Assembly: GCF_020524345.1 (NCBI RefSeq)
Contig: NZ_JAIVLH010000019.1
Location: forward strand, 54,921 to 118,920
Reading direction: 5' to 3'
Source of the DNA: Metabacillus niabensis
GTDB lineage: Bacteria; Bacillota; Bacilli; Bacillales; Bacillaceae
DNA: 64,000 bases
The position numbers and the translations under genes were made by a program. This document shows, piece after piece, positions 1-8,086 of this stretch (positions are counted from its first letter, which is position 1; the number at the start of each line of letters is the position of its first letter). The notes beneath the pieces are model-generated. The model ran no database searches. It saw nothing but the letters and a program-made list of their open reading frames with translations, and was not told the origin of the DNA.

Positions 1-36
1 AATGTATATCCAATATTTTCAGGTGTTAACTTATTA

Positions 37-52
37 ATCATAAAAAATTGAT
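37..52. promoter_or_regulatory. ArsR-type operator upstream of arsN-like gene
   Basis: The 16-mer ATCATAAAAAATTGAT differs by one base from the operator copies around arsR (ATCAAAAAAAATTGAT at 1361-1376 and 1794-1809). It lies 30 bases before the acetyltransferase start, so that gene probably belongs to the same ArsR regulon. The match is seen directly; binding is inferred. Confidence 0.6.
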
Positions 53-82
53 TTAATTTTCATAAAAGAAAGGATGTAAATA

Positions 83-580
83 TTGCACGTAACCATACAA
101 AAAATGAGGAATGAACATTGGGATCAAGTTATGAAAATTTATTTAGATGGAATAGCCACTGGAAATGCAACTTTTCAAACTGAAGCACCTTCTTGGGAAG
201 AATGGGATGCAGGACATACATTTCAATGTCGTTTAATTGCGACGCTTGAAGGTGTAATAGTAGGGTGGACTGCCTTAAGTCCTATTTCAAATAGATGTGT
301 TTATGAGGGTGTAGCTGAGGTAAGTGTTTATGTTAGTCCAGAATATAAGGGGAGAGGAATTGGAAAATTACTATACCAAGATTTGATTAGGGAAAGTGAA
401 GAGAAGGGATATTGGACTTTACAAGCGAGTATTTTTCCGGAAAATAGGGCGAGTCTGAATTTACATAAGCAATTTGGATTTAGGAAGGTGGGCATTAGAC
501 AACGAATTGGTAAATTGAACGGTGTTTGGAGAGATGTTGTTTTACTTGAAAGAAGAAGTAAGGTTCAAGGTAATAATTAA
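83..580 (+). CDS. arsN1: ArsN1-like GNAT N-acetyltransferase
   Basis: A 165-residue GNAT acetyltransferase of the phosphinothricin/arsinothricin type, which would N-acetylate an amino-acid antibiotic using acetyl-CoA. The acetyl-CoA P-loop (GRGIGKLL, about residues 94-101) and the family end motif (GFRKVGIRQRIGKLNG) are visible. The start is TTG, preceded by AAAGGATG. ArsN1 enzymes are often encoded in ars clusters, and arsI and arsR follow on the opposite strand with a shared operator type. A general Pat/Bar-type acetyltransferase is the alternative, since substrate cannot be read from sequence. Confidence 0.75.
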   Translation: MHVTIQKMRNEHWDQVMKIYLDGIATGNATFQTEAPSWEEWDAGHTFQCRLIATLEGVIVGWTALSPISNRCVYEGVAEVSVYVSPEYKGRGIGKLLYQDLIRESEEKGYWTLQASIFPENRASLNLHKQFGFRKVGIRQRIGKLNGVWRDVVLLERRSKVQGNN

Positions 581-677
581 TATCTTATTTTTGATTAATC
601 ACTACAATATTGATTATGAAATTCTAAATATGATATCCATTATTCATGGCAAAAAGAAAAACTGGAGAAATAGTAAG

Positions 678-712
678 AAAAAGCCGTGGGACATATCCAG
701 CGGCTTTTCTTT
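678..712. terminator. Bidirectional terminator between arsN and arsI
   Basis: The arms AAAAGCCG and CGGCTTTT enclose a short loop with further TGG/CCA pairing. A-runs and T-runs on the two sides let it serve both convergent genes. Confidence 0.7.
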
Positions 713-724
713 ACCAATACATAT

Positions 725-1123
725 TCATTCAACACAACAAGTATCGATGGTATCTACTTCAGTGTCTTCTTTTGTTAAGAAAAATTCCCATTCGTGGCCA
801 TCAGGATCTGTGATCCAAAATTTATCTTGCTTAGCATAGCAACATGTAGTATCACTTTCATTACGTGAGAAAAAGCCTTCCTTTTCCAGCCTCTCTTTAT
901 GTTTTACCAACTCATTTGTACTGAATACTTGAAAACCAAAATGATTGATATGATTACCCTCTACACGATCTACTGGTCGTAATGTAAAGTTCAACCCAGG
1001 GTTCTCTAACAAAAACTTCACATAATCTTGTTTTACCTTTACAGGTTTTACACCAAATAATTTAGAATAAAAGGTAAGGGAAGTATCTAAATCTGTTACA
1101 TTTAAACCAATATGAATGTTCAT
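725..1123 (-). CDS. arsI: ArsI-type C-As lyase (VOC fold)
   Basis: This 132-residue vicinal-oxygen-chelate protein matches ArsI, the Fe(II) dioxygenase that cleaves the C-As bond of trivalent organoarsenicals. Expected metal ligands are at H4, H61 and E113, and the substrate-binding Cys pair is at C94-C95. These match the His5/His62/Glu115 and Cys96-Cys97 arrangement described for Bacillus ArsI. A second Cys pair, C129-C130, sits at the C-terminus. It is the last gene of a minus-strand set after arsR and a 51-codon Cys-tailed gene. CadI-type VOC proteins are the nearest alternative. Confidence 0.88.
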   Translation of the reverse strand: MNIHIGLNVTDLDTSLTFYSKLFGVKPVKVKQDYVKFLLENPGLNFTLRPVDRVEGNHINHFGFQVFSTNELVKHKERLEKEGFFSRNESDTTCCYAKQDKFWITDPDGHEWEFFLTKEDTEVDTIDTCCVE

Positions 1124-1169
1124 AATTTCATTCCTCCTAAGGGTCTATTTCATTATTAATTTTCTGTTT

Positions 1170-1325
1170 TTAACAACAAACTGTTTGACAACAAGTTATT
1201 TCAATTGATTTAGTTTTATCAGTACGCTTATCTTCTTTAGTTAAAGGAATCGAAAAAGAACTAAATTCAGTCATTTCACTTTGTTTTATTTTTGAAAGCA
1301 TATAAACCTCATACTCATTAAACAT
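1170..1325 (-). CDS. Small Cys-tailed protein in ars operon
   Basis: A 51-codon gene preceded by a strong AGGAGG site. The product is hydrophilic in its middle (TKEDKRTDKTK) and ends in CCQTVCC, giving two Cys pairs in the last seven residues. It lies between arsR and arsI on the same strand and has an ArsR-type operator 36 bases before its start. I do not recognise a family. The vicinal Cys pairs and location suggest trivalent arsenic or other soft-metal binding; this is inference only. Overlap with no other gene and the good ribosome site support it being translated. Confidence 0.65.
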   Translation of the reverse strand: MFNEYEVYMLSKIKQSEMTEFSSFSIPLTKEDKRTDKTKSIEITCCQTVCC

Positions 1326-1360
1326 AACTTCCTCCTAAAACAAATTATTTTGATCTATTT

Positions 1361-1376
1361 ATCAAAAAAAATTGAT
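1361..1376. promoter_or_regulatory. ArsR-type operator, intra-operon copy
   Basis: ATCAAAAAAAATTGAT, an inverted repeat ATCAA-N6-TTGAT, lies between arsR and the Cys-tailed small gene. It is identical to the copy at 1794-1809. A separate repressed promoter for the small gene and arsI is possible, but no clear -35/-10 pair was assigned. Confidence 0.6.
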
Positions 1377-1395
1377 ATAATGTAGAAAAAATTTA

Positions 1396-1719
1396 TCAGC
1401 AAGTTGGCCTAAATAGACAACAAAGCTCTGCTGATAATAGTTGATTTACTTCATCAAGGTTAAGTTTGTAATAATTCCATGTGCCTCTTGTTTCTCTTAT
1501 AATAAGGTTTGCATCTAAAAGTATTTTTAAATGATATGACAGCTTTGATTGTGTCATGTTTACCATGGGTGCTAGATCATTAACATTAATTTCACCTTTT
1601 TGTGTAAGAAGATTCATGATCTGCAATCTTTTTTTGTCCGCAATGGCTTTAAACTTACTCTCATACATTTCAAAGGTTTTTTCTAAAGACACATCTTGAA
1701 AGTTGATTTCCTGTTTCAT
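1396..1719 (-). CDS. arsR: ArsR/SmtB repressor with C-terminal Cys site
   Basis: A 107-residue winged-helix repressor of the ArsR/SmtB family. The recognition helix region (MVNMTQSKLSYHLKIL) is clear. The classic alpha-3 CxC metalloid site is absent. Instead the protein ends in CCLFRPTC, Cys pair plus Cys after five residues, the spacing of the As(III) site Cys95/Cys96/Cys102 in Acidithiobacillus ArsR. The ATG at 1719 is preferred over the upstream GTG, which lies inside the AAAGGTG ribosome site. It probably senses trivalent inorganic and/or methyl arsenicals and controls itself, the small Cys gene, arsI and arsN. Confidence 0.88.
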   Translation of the reverse strand: MKQEINFQDVSLEKTFEMYESKFKAIADKKRLQIMNLLTQKGEINVNDLAPMVNMTQSKLSYHLKILLDANLIIRETRGTWNYYKLNLDEVNQLLSAELCCLFRPTC

Positions 1720-1737
1720 GAAATACACCTTTTCTAC

Positions 1738-1752
1738 ATCAATTTTTTTGAT
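1738..1752. promoter_or_regulatory. ArsR-type operator near arsR transcription start
   Basis: ATCAATTTTTTTGAT is a variant of the same inverted repeat with a one-base shorter centre. It sits just downstream of the -10 box of the arsR promoter, a standard position for repression. Confidence 0.6.
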
Positions 1753-1758
1753 ATTTAA

Positions 1759-1787
1759 ACTATATAACCAAATTTTTCTTTTGTCAA
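1759..1787 (-). promoter_or_regulatory. SigA promoter of arsR
   Basis: The minus strand reads TTGACA (1787-1782), 17 bases, then TATAGT (1764-1759). Operators lie on both sides, at 1794-1809 and 1738-1752. Confidence 0.8.
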
Positions 1788-1793
1788 TAATTA

Positions 1794-1809
1794 ATCAAAA
1801 AAAATTGAT
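1794..1809. promoter_or_regulatory. ArsR-type operator upstream of arsR promoter
   Basis: ATCAAAAAAAATTGAT lies just upstream of the -35 box. Together with 1738-1752 it brackets the arsR promoter. Confidence 0.6.
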
Positions 1810-1871
1810 GTATACAAGAGAGTTAAACATTAATAAGAAGCTACCAGTAGGTAACTTCCTCATAAAAGATA

Positions 1872-3056
1872 TTAAATCAATCCAATAAGTAATCCGCCAA
1901 CAGCTCCGGTCAACACAATGATCCATGGTGGAAGTTTCCAATAAACTAACATACTGAATAATACGGCAGCAAAGGCAAAGTCAATTGGTGCCAGAATACT
2001 ACTGGTCCAAATAGGGTGATAAAACGCAGAGATTAAGATCCCAACAACCGCTGCATTTACTCCAAGTAACGCTCCTTTAATCTTAGGATTACGGCGCAAT
2101 GTATCCCAAAATGGCAATGTTCCTAAAATTAATAGAAATGCGGGTAAGAAAATAGCAACCGTGGCTACTAATCCACCTTGCCAACCATTTATTACGGCAC
2201 CTAAATAGGCTGCGAATGTGAAAAGTGGGCCGGGGACTGCTTGTGCTGCACCATATCCGGCTAAAAAGGCTTCTTCTGACAGCCACCCGGTTGGAACAAA
2301 TTCACGTTCCAATAAAGGCAAAACAACATGTCCTCCGCCAAATACTAATGATCCTGAGCGGTAAAAGCTATCAAACATAGCAATCCAACTTATCGAGGTC
2401 ATCTCTCTTAAGATTGGCAGTAATATGAGTAACCCGAAAAATAATGATAAGCAAACAATGGCAAATCCTTTTGAAATAGGGAAATCAACTCTTGATTCTT
2501 CAGATTCTGTGTGATCTTTATATAAGAGAAAGCCAACGAATGCGGCAATAATAATCACACCGACTTGTGTAAAGGCTGTTTGCCATAAGAGTGTTCCTAC
2601 TAAGGCAAATAAAGCTATTGTTTTCCTCTTTAAATCTGGAGTTAACTTTTGTGCCATCCCTAGGATCGCATGGGCAACAACAGCAACAGCGACTATTTTT
2701 AAGCCGTGAATCCATCCGGCATCTGTGACATCAAATCCCTGAAGAATGAAAGCAAAGATAATAAGTGCTAAAACCGAGGGAAGGGTAAAACCGATAAAGG
2801 AAGTGATACCTCCCAATACTCCCGCACGCATGACACCAATCCCAATCCCTACCTGGCTACTGGCCGGCCCGGGTAGAAACTGGCAAAGTGCTACTAGATC
2901 CGCATAGCTTTTTTCATCCATCCATTTCCTTCGACGGATATATTCTTCATGGAAATAGCCTAAGTGTGCAATTGGTCCACCAAATGATGTAAAACCAAGC
3001 CTTGTTGAAACAATTAAAATTTCAAGCAACGTCCTTAGTGTATTTTTTTGTTTCAT
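1872..3056 (-). CDS. chrA: Chromate transporter ChrA
   Basis: A 394-residue CHR-family membrane protein with two homologous halves, the long-chain form that exports chromate across the cytoplasmic membrane. The N-terminal half carries GFTSFGGPIAHLGYF and the FLPGPASSQ motif; the C-terminal half repeats SLVFGGGHVVLPLL and AVPGPLFTF. Many hydrophobic segments are present. It starts 19 bases after a PadR-type regulator on the same strand, so the two probably form an operon. Confidence 0.93.
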   Translation of the reverse strand: MKQKNTLRTLLEILIVSTRLGFTSFGGPIAHLGYFHEEYIRRRKWMDEKSYADLVALCQFLPGPASSQVGIGIGVMRAGVLGGITSFIGFTLPSVLALIIFAFILQGFDVTDAGWIHGLKIVAVAVVAHAILGMAQKLTPDLKRKTIALFALVGTLLWQTAFTQVGVIIIAAFVGFLLYKDHTESEESRVDFPISKGFAIVCLSLFFGLLILLPILREMTSISWIAMFDSFYRSGSLVFGGGHVVLPLLEREFVPTGWLSEEAFLAGYGAAQAVPGPLFTFAAYLGAVINGWQGGLVATVAIFLPAFLLILGTLPFWDTLRRNPKIKGALLGVNAAVVGILISAFYHPIWTSSILAPIDFAFAAVLFSMLVYWKLPPWIIVLTGAVGGLLIGLI

Positions 3057-3075
3057 TATTATTTACCTGCCTTTC

Positions 3076-3384
3076 CTAGTCTTTAATTTCTTTAAATAAC
3101 TCATATGCTTTTGCTCGGGCTTCTTTAAGAACCATGTTTCCTTTTTCTGTTGTTGTATAATATTTGCGTATTTTTCCTTCTACATTTCGATCTTCTCTCT
3201 TTAAGAGACCATCTGACTCCATGGAGTGGAGGATGGGATAAAGGGTGCCGGGACTGATGTTATATCCGTGTTCCCTAAGTTCTTCGAGCATCCAGACACC
3301 AAAAATGGGGTGTTCTTTTGCATGGTGAAGAATGTGAATGTGAATAAACCCGAGAAACAATTTCCGCAAGACTTTGTCTTCCAA
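3076..3384 (-). CDS. PadR-family repressor next to chrA
   Basis: A 102-residue PadR-type winged-helix protein with the family motif (ISPGTLYPILHSMESDGLL) and a basic wing. The TTG start follows a GAGGTG ribosome site. It is the first gene of a two-gene unit with chrA, so it probably controls chromate export in response to chromate or a related oxidant. The upstream AT-rich region contains AATATTGAAACTCAATATT, a possible operator. Confidence 0.85.
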   Translation of the reverse strand: MEDKVLRKLFLGFIHIHILHHAKEHPIFGVWMLEELREHGYNISPGTLYPILHSMESDGLLKREDRNVEGKIRKYYTTTEKGNMVLKEARAKAYELFKEIKD

Positions 3385-3424
3385 TAAATCACCTCATTAA
3401 CTTTTATCGATATCGTATTCCAAT

Positions 3425-3442
3425 ATTGAGTTTCAATATTAT
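3425..3442. promoter_or_regulatory. Inverted repeat upstream of padR
   Basis: AATATTGAGTTTCAATATT is an inverted repeat (arms AATATTGA and TCAATATT region) about 40 bases before the padR start. Its location suggests an operator for that regulator; this is inference. Confidence 0.4.
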
Positions 3443-3647
3443 GTATTGTAACATCTTCAATTAATTTTTCCACTCATACCTACAATATTTACAAAACCTT
3501 TACATTTCTAAAGAAATTAATAAAGTTGATATGAATTTTGCATACTTTCTGCAAAGTCATTTGTTATTTTTGAAGTATAGAGACCTATAAATAAAGAAAA
3601 TATAGGGAAATACTTTAACAACCAAAATATGAAAAAGGAGTAGTGAT

Positions 3648-4232
3648 ATGAAAAAAATTAACTCAATTATGTTGACAAGTTTTATAGCCATTTTATTAAC
3701 TGCATGTACTAGTAATATTGAGAAAACATCTGAAAATAATGAGGATATGAATACAAATACGGAAAAACATTCGGAAATGGATCATTCTGAGATGAACCAT
3801 TCAAGTTCTGGTGAGGTTCCGGAAGGTTTAAAGGAAGCAGAAAATCCTACATATAAAGTGGGGAGCCAGGCTATCCTTGAAACAGATCATATGCAAGGTA
3901 TGAAGGGAGCAGAAGCAACAATTGCTGGAGCTTACAATACAGAAGTTTATGCTGTTTCTTATACACCAACAACTGGCGGAGATATAGTTGAAAATCATAA
4001 GTGGGTCATTCATGAGGAAATCGAAGATGCAGGGGATCCACCATTTAAGCCAGGTGAAGAAGTTGTTTTAAATGCTGATCATATGAAAGGTATGAATGGT
4101 GCAGAAGCTGTAATCGACTCTGTTGAAGAGACGACTGTGTATATGGTTGATTACACACCTACAACGGGTGGAGAAGAAGTGAAAAACCATAAATGGGTAA
4201 CTGAAAGTGAATTATCAGCAATAGAAGAGTAA
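3648..4232 (+). CDS. ydhK: YdhK-type DUF1541 lipoprotein
   Basis: A 194-residue lipoprotein with a lipobox (LTAC, Cys20) followed by a Met/His/Glu-rich linker (residues 30-50) and two tandem DUF1541 repeats (about 67-125 and 133-190). Each repeat has a HMxGMxGAEA core and a YTPTTGG motif. The His/Met-rich linker is typical of metal-handling surface proteins, and B. subtilis YdhK has the same build. It faces a two-component system and a copper-store gene, suggesting a role in copper or other metal tolerance at the membrane. The biochemical function is unknown. Confidence 0.85.
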   Translation: MKKINSIMLTSFIAILLTACTSNIEKTSENNEDMNTNTEKHSEMDHSEMNHSSSGEVPEGLKEAENPTYKVGSQAILETDHMQGMKGAEATIAGAYNTEVYAVSYTPTTGGDIVENHKWVIHEEIEDAGDPPFKPGEEVVLNADHMKGMNGAEAVIDSVEETTVYMVDYTPTTGGEEVKNHKWVTESELSAIEE

Positions 4233-4237
4233 TAATA

Positions 4238-4274
4238 GGAAAAGAGAACTTGGGTTAACCTGAGTTCTCTTTTC
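4238..4274. terminator. Bidirectional terminator ydhK / response regulator
   Basis: AAAAGAGAACT and AGTTCTCTTTT arms flank a 12-base loop between convergent genes. Confidence 0.75.
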
Positions 4275-4287
4275 AATATCGCTTATT

Positions 4288-4977
4288 TTAATTGTCGGAA
4301 ACCCATTTATAACCTATTCCCCAAACTGTTTTTAAATATTTTTCTACAGGGAAGTTTGCTTTACGCAGCTTTTCTCTCATATTACGTATATGTGAGTCAA
4401 TGGTTCGATCTTCTGTTTCAGCCTTTAGGCCCCATAAAGTTGAAAGTAAATGTTCTCTTGAAAATACTTTGTTTTGGTTTTCTAAGAACAAACCGAGTAG
4501 GCCATATTCCTTGGGGGTCAGAACAAGCTCTTTCTCATGATATGTAACCTGATATGTGGACTGATTTATTAATAACCCTTCAAAACGAATTATGTTTTCA
4601 GAGTGAGAAGTTCTGCTTGTTCTTCTCATAATGGCTTCTAAACGAGCGATTAACTCTTCTTCATGAAATGGTTTGACCAGGTAATCATCAGCACCTTTTT
4701 TTAAGCCTTTTACAACATCTTCCTTTTCACTTCTTGCTGTTAACATGATTATTGGTACTTCAGATATTTTCCTTATTTTTTCACAGGTTTCCCATCCATC
4801 CAATTCAGGCATCATAATATCCAGGATTACAAGGTCAACGCTTTTGTGATAAAGAATTTCTAAGCCTTCATGACCAGATTTCTTTTTAATACATGTATAT
4901 CCATAAGGCTCTATATATAAAGATAATAAATCGAGCATTCTTTGCTCATCATCTATCAGCAAAACTTTTTTCATCAT
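4288..4977 (-). CDS. OmpR-family response regulator
   Basis: A 229-residue regulator with an N-terminal receiver domain (acidic pair DD near residues 9-10, phospho-acceptor Asp in LVILDIMMPE, and K in VKPF) and a C-terminal winged-helix DNA-binding domain (about 130-226). It overlaps the histidine kinase gene by 29 bases, so they are translationally coupled. A double ATG is present at 4977/4974; the second has better spacing from AAAGGAG. Neighbouring metal genes suggest envelope or metal stress control, but the target is not readable. Confidence 0.9.
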   Translation of the reverse strand: MMKKVLLIDDEQRMLDLLSLYIEPYGYTCIKKKSGHEGLEILYHKSVDLVILDIMMPELDGWETCEKIRKISEVPIIMLTARSEKEDVVKGLKKGADDYLVKPFHEEELIARLEAIMRRTSRTSHSENIIRFEGLLINQSTYQVTYHEKELVLTPKEYGLLGLFLENQNKVFSREHLLSTLWGLKAETEDRTIDSHIRNMREKLRKANFPVEKYLKTVWGIGYKWVSDN

Positions 4978-6340
4978 ACAGCTCCTTTAAAGTAATTTTA
5001 AAGCATGTTCCCTTATTTAATTGACTTTCTATTGAAATAGTTCCTCCATGGGCATCGATTATTTCTTTCACTATTGATAATCCTAACCCATAACCTCCTG
5101 TTAACCTTGAGCGTGATTTATCTACTCGATATAGGCGGTCAAAGATATATGGTAAATCTTCAGCAGGTATTCCTTGACCTTGGTCTCTGACATAAATATC
5201 TATGATATTCTCTTTCTTTGTGAGTTCAATTGTAGTCAATGTTTTGGTATCAGAGTATTTGATTGAGTTATCCAACAAATTTAAGAAGACTTGTTCAAAA
5301 CGAATCGGATCGATATGTGCAAAGGTTTCTTTTTGACAAATAAACTCAAGTTTTATTCCTTTGCTTTCAAAAGCCGGTTTCATTTTTTGAAAAATAGATT
5401 GCATGAATAAGCAGATGTTAACTTTCTCTTTTGAAATAGAAAAAGTATTTTGATCCATTTTTGCTAAATTAAATAGTTCTGTTAGAAGATTACTCACATG
5501 GTTTGATTCTTCATAAATAATATGTATGTAATGCAGTCGGTCCGTTTCTGATAAGTTGTTTCTTTTTGCGATATCAGCATAACCCTTAATATAGGTAAGA
5601 GGGGTACGCAGTTCATGAGAAATACTACCTAAAAATTCATTTCTTTCTTTTTTTAAATAGTTTAAGTCGTTAGCTAAAATCTGAATAGAAGTTGATAACT
5701 CTCCTATTTCATCATTTGAAGTTTTAGGCAGGGAAACTGAAAAATCCCCTTTGCTTATTCTTCTTGTTGCTTCCTTCATCAAAATCAAAGGTTTAGTTAG
5801 AGCTTTTGATAAGAAGAATATGGTAAACAGCATGAGAAAGATAATGAGAACTGAAGCCAGGATAAAATGTTCATTTAATCTTGAAATAACATGTTGTATC
5901 TGGTCGGTACTTTTGAACATATAAACATAACCAATCTCTCCATTAGGAGCCTGGAATGGAGAAACCGTCGAAATATATCGTTCATCTTGCCAGTCAGATT
6001 GAATGATAAGACCATTTTGAGATTCTTCATGTTTTGTTTTTAGGATTTTGTCCATTTCTAGGTCTACTGTTTTAGATGAAGTAATGACTTTTCCAGCATC
6101 ATTTGTTATAACAACCTCAGTATCTGTTTGTGACTCCATTATTTTAATGTGATGTAACGTGGACTCATCATAGGAAATTTCAATAACATCACGATGGCTG
6201 TTACCCCGTAACTTTAGGGCGTTTAACTCTTCATTAACAAGAGAATGGACAACATTACGGTGTAAGAAGAACATAGAAGATGCTTCAATGATAAAAATGC
6301 AGATAAAAAACCATAAACCGAGTTTAATAGAAATTTTCAT
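4949..6340 (-). CDS. Sensor histidine kinase (HAMP-HisKA-HATPase)
   Basis: A 463-residue membrane kinase. It has a TM segment near residues 5-25, an extracytoplasmic sensor of about 130 residues, a second TM near 160-182, HAMP, a HisKA domain with the phospho-acceptor SHELRTPL, and an HATPase domain (NLLDNSIKYSD, DQGQGIP, GYGLGLSIV). ATG at 6340 is chosen because AAGAAGGTG precedes it, and the in-frame upstream GTG lies within that site. It is paired with the overlapping response regulator. The signal is unknown. Confidence 0.9.
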   Translation of the reverse strand: MKISIKLGLWFFICIFIIEASSMFFLHRNVVHSLVNEELNALKLRGNSHRDVIEISYDESTLHHIKIMESQTDTEVVITNDAGKVITSSKTVDLEMDKILKTKHEESQNGLIIQSDWQDERYISTVSPFQAPNGEIGYVYMFKSTDQIQHVISRLNEHFILASVLIIFLMLFTIFFLSKALTKPLILMKEATRRISKGDFSVSLPKTSNDEIGELSTSIQILANDLNYLKKERNEFLGSISHELRTPLTYIKGYADIAKRNNLSETDRLHYIHIIYEESNHVSNLLTELFNLAKMDQNTFSISKEKVNICLFMQSIFQKMKPAFESKGIKLEFICQKETFAHIDPIRFEQVFLNLLDNSIKYSDTKTLTTIELTKKENIIDIYVRDQGQGIPAEDLPYIFDRLYRVDKSRSRLTGGYGLGLSIVKEIIDAHGGTISIESQLNKGTCFKITLKELYDEKSFADR

Positions 6341-6410
6341 AGGATACACCTTCTTAGTTTTATAAGACTATTGTAAAGGTAAATTGTTGAGAAAATATGC
6401 AGAAATAAAA

Positions 6411-6434
6411 AAGCAAAGCTAATTACGCTTTGCT
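6411..6434 (-). terminator. Terminator after csp3-like gene
   Basis: On the minus strand AGCAAAGC pairs with GCTTTGCT and is followed by a T-run, downstream of the Cys-rich gene. Confidence 0.7.
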
Positions 6435-6475
6435 CTTTGACTATACCCCTTAGATTGTCCAATTTCTAGTGCTGC

Positions 6476-6805
6476 TTATGAAGCCATTTGGCGACAGGCT
6501 TCAGCACATTTAAAGCAAGAATCCGCACAGTTTTTGCAATGATCATGGTCATGTTTCTGACATTCTTGACCGCATGCTTTACATATATCGGCACATAGCT
6601 TACATATTTGTTTAGCAAAAGGACTATTTGATTGCATAGCTTTTACTGCAAAACCACAAAAATCGGCACATTCTATGTCCAGACGAATACAGTCTGACAT
6701 CATGGCTACATCATCTTCTTTAAGGCAGGCATGATAACAAGTATTACAAGCCTCCATACACTCTAGACATGCCTGAATACAGTCCTTATATTGTTGATTT
6801 AACAT
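6476..6805 (-). CDS. yhjQ: Csp3-type four-helix copper-storage protein (DUF326)
   Basis: A 109-residue Cys-rich protein with 19 Cys arranged in helical repeats (CxxxCxxC and CxxC spacing through C9-C27, C68-C82 and C90-C104) and a His-rich turn (KHDHDHC). This is the layout of the cytosolic Csp3 copper-storage proteins (B. subtilis YhjQ), which line a four-helix bundle with Cu(I). No signal peptide is visible. It is divergent from a ferritin-like gene, comparable to the yhjQ-yhjR neighbourhood of B. subtilis. Confidence 0.88.
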   Translation of the reverse strand: MLNQQYKDCIQACLECMEACNTCYHACLKEDDVAMMSDCIRLDIECADFCGFAVKAMQSNSPFAKQICKLCADICKACGQECQKHDHDHCKNCADSCFKCAEACRQMAS

Positions 6806-6996
6806 ATGACATTACCTCCTTATTTTTTATATAAATAATAGTACCCGTCCAAATTTTTAAAGAAACGTATTTCTATCAAATCCTTTGAATCTGCACATTT
6901 AGGTAATTATAAATAGAAAAATTGAATGGGCCTTGCACAACAGCTTTTCCATAAAGCATATGATAAGTTGACATTTTATGTTTGAGGAGGACAATC

Positions 6997-7908
6997 ATGT
7001 ACACGTATAATCCCACCTATCAATATGCTCCATTTCATAATGGGTATCATCGGAATACAAATGATAAAAGGCTCTTAAAGGATATTCAGAAAGCGATCAA
7101 TGCAGAATACAGTGCCATTTCTTGTTATGAAAAATTAGCTAAATTGGCACCTAACCAGGAGGTAAAAAAGCAGATTTTAGAGATACAAAAAGATGAGAGA
7201 CGACATCTTGAAGAGTTCAGTAGAATTTACACGAATGTCACAGGTAAACAGCCAACCTATAAAATCAGTGAAGAATGTCCAGGAAAGTTTACAGAAGGAA
7301 TTGAATTTGCATTTAAAGATGAGCAGGAAGCTGTTGATTTTTATTTAGATATTGCTGATCAAGCTCAAGATCCTTTTATTAAAGAAAGGTTCAGACGAGC
7401 TGCAGCTGATGAGCAAAATCATGCTGTTTGGTTTTTATTTTTTTTACAAAAAATAAATAAGAAATTAGATAGACAAGGTGAAAATTACGGTGCAAAAGGG
7501 GCTTTGAGTGCATCAACACTGACCTTACCCAGTATGCTAACCTATGCTCTTCAAGATGAATATTTAGCACAGGCACGTTATATAAACATATTAGAAACAT
7601 TCGGAAATATCCGCACATTTGCCCGAATAAAAGAAGCGGAATTGAGGCATATAGGTGCATTATTACCACTTTTTGAACGTTATCAAGTGTCTATTCCAGA
7701 AGATAATTCAACCTCATATGTAACAACACCTCCAAATATAAAGTCAGCCTATTCTGCTGGTGTTAAAGGAGAAATTGATAATATTTCTATGTATGAGAAA
7801 TTCATATCACAAGATATTCCTAATGATGTGAAAGCAGTCTTTACACAGCTACGCAATGCTTCGTTAAATCATCTAGAAGCATTTAAAAGAGGGCAAGCCA
7901 GAAAGTAG
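6997..7908 (+). CDS. Double ferritin-like protein (YhjR-like + DUF2202-like)
   Basis: A 303-residue protein with two ferritin-like helical domains. Residues about 25-150 look rubrerythrin/YhjR-like, with metal-ligand candidates in AINAEYSAI, KDERRHLEEF, FKDEQEAVDFY and ADEQNHAVWF. Residues about 165-300 resemble DUF2202 (YALQDEYLAQARY, EAELRHIGALLPLFERY, EIDNISMYE, LNHLEAF). The ATG at 6997 follows GGAGG; the upstream TTG lies inside that site. It may be a di-iron peroxidase or oxygen scavenger that works with the divergent copper store. Confidence 0.75.
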   Translation: MYTYNPTYQYAPFHNGYHRNTNDKRLLKDIQKAINAEYSAISCYEKLAKLAPNQEVKKQILEIQKDERRHLEEFSRIYTNVTGKQPTYKISEECPGKFTEGIEFAFKDEQEAVDFYLDIADQAQDPFIKERFRRAAADEQNHAVWFLFFLQKINKKLDRQGENYGAKGALSASTLTLPSMLTYALQDEYLAQARYINILETFGNIRTFARIKEAELRHIGALLPLFERYQVSIPEDNSTSYVTTPPNIKSAYSAGVKGEIDNISMYEKFISQDIPNDVKAVFTQLRNASLNHLEAFKRGQARK

Positions 7909-7994
7909 GAGTTTCATATCTCAGGAAAGGATCATGTGGAGTGTATTCCTATTAATAAAAGTATTCAAAGTTAAAGTATCATTTTATATATGAA

Positions 7995-8026
7995 GGAGAA
8001 GGGTACAAGTTGTACTCTTCTTTTTG
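7995..8026 (+). terminator. Terminator after ferritin-like gene
   Basis: AGAAGGGTACAA pairs with TTGTACTCTTCT, followed by TTTTT. Confidence 0.75.
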
Positions 8027-8086
8027 AACCTTCAGGTTGGAATCATGTTTTATTAAAAGTAAGATGGAAAAAATAAATATGAGGTG

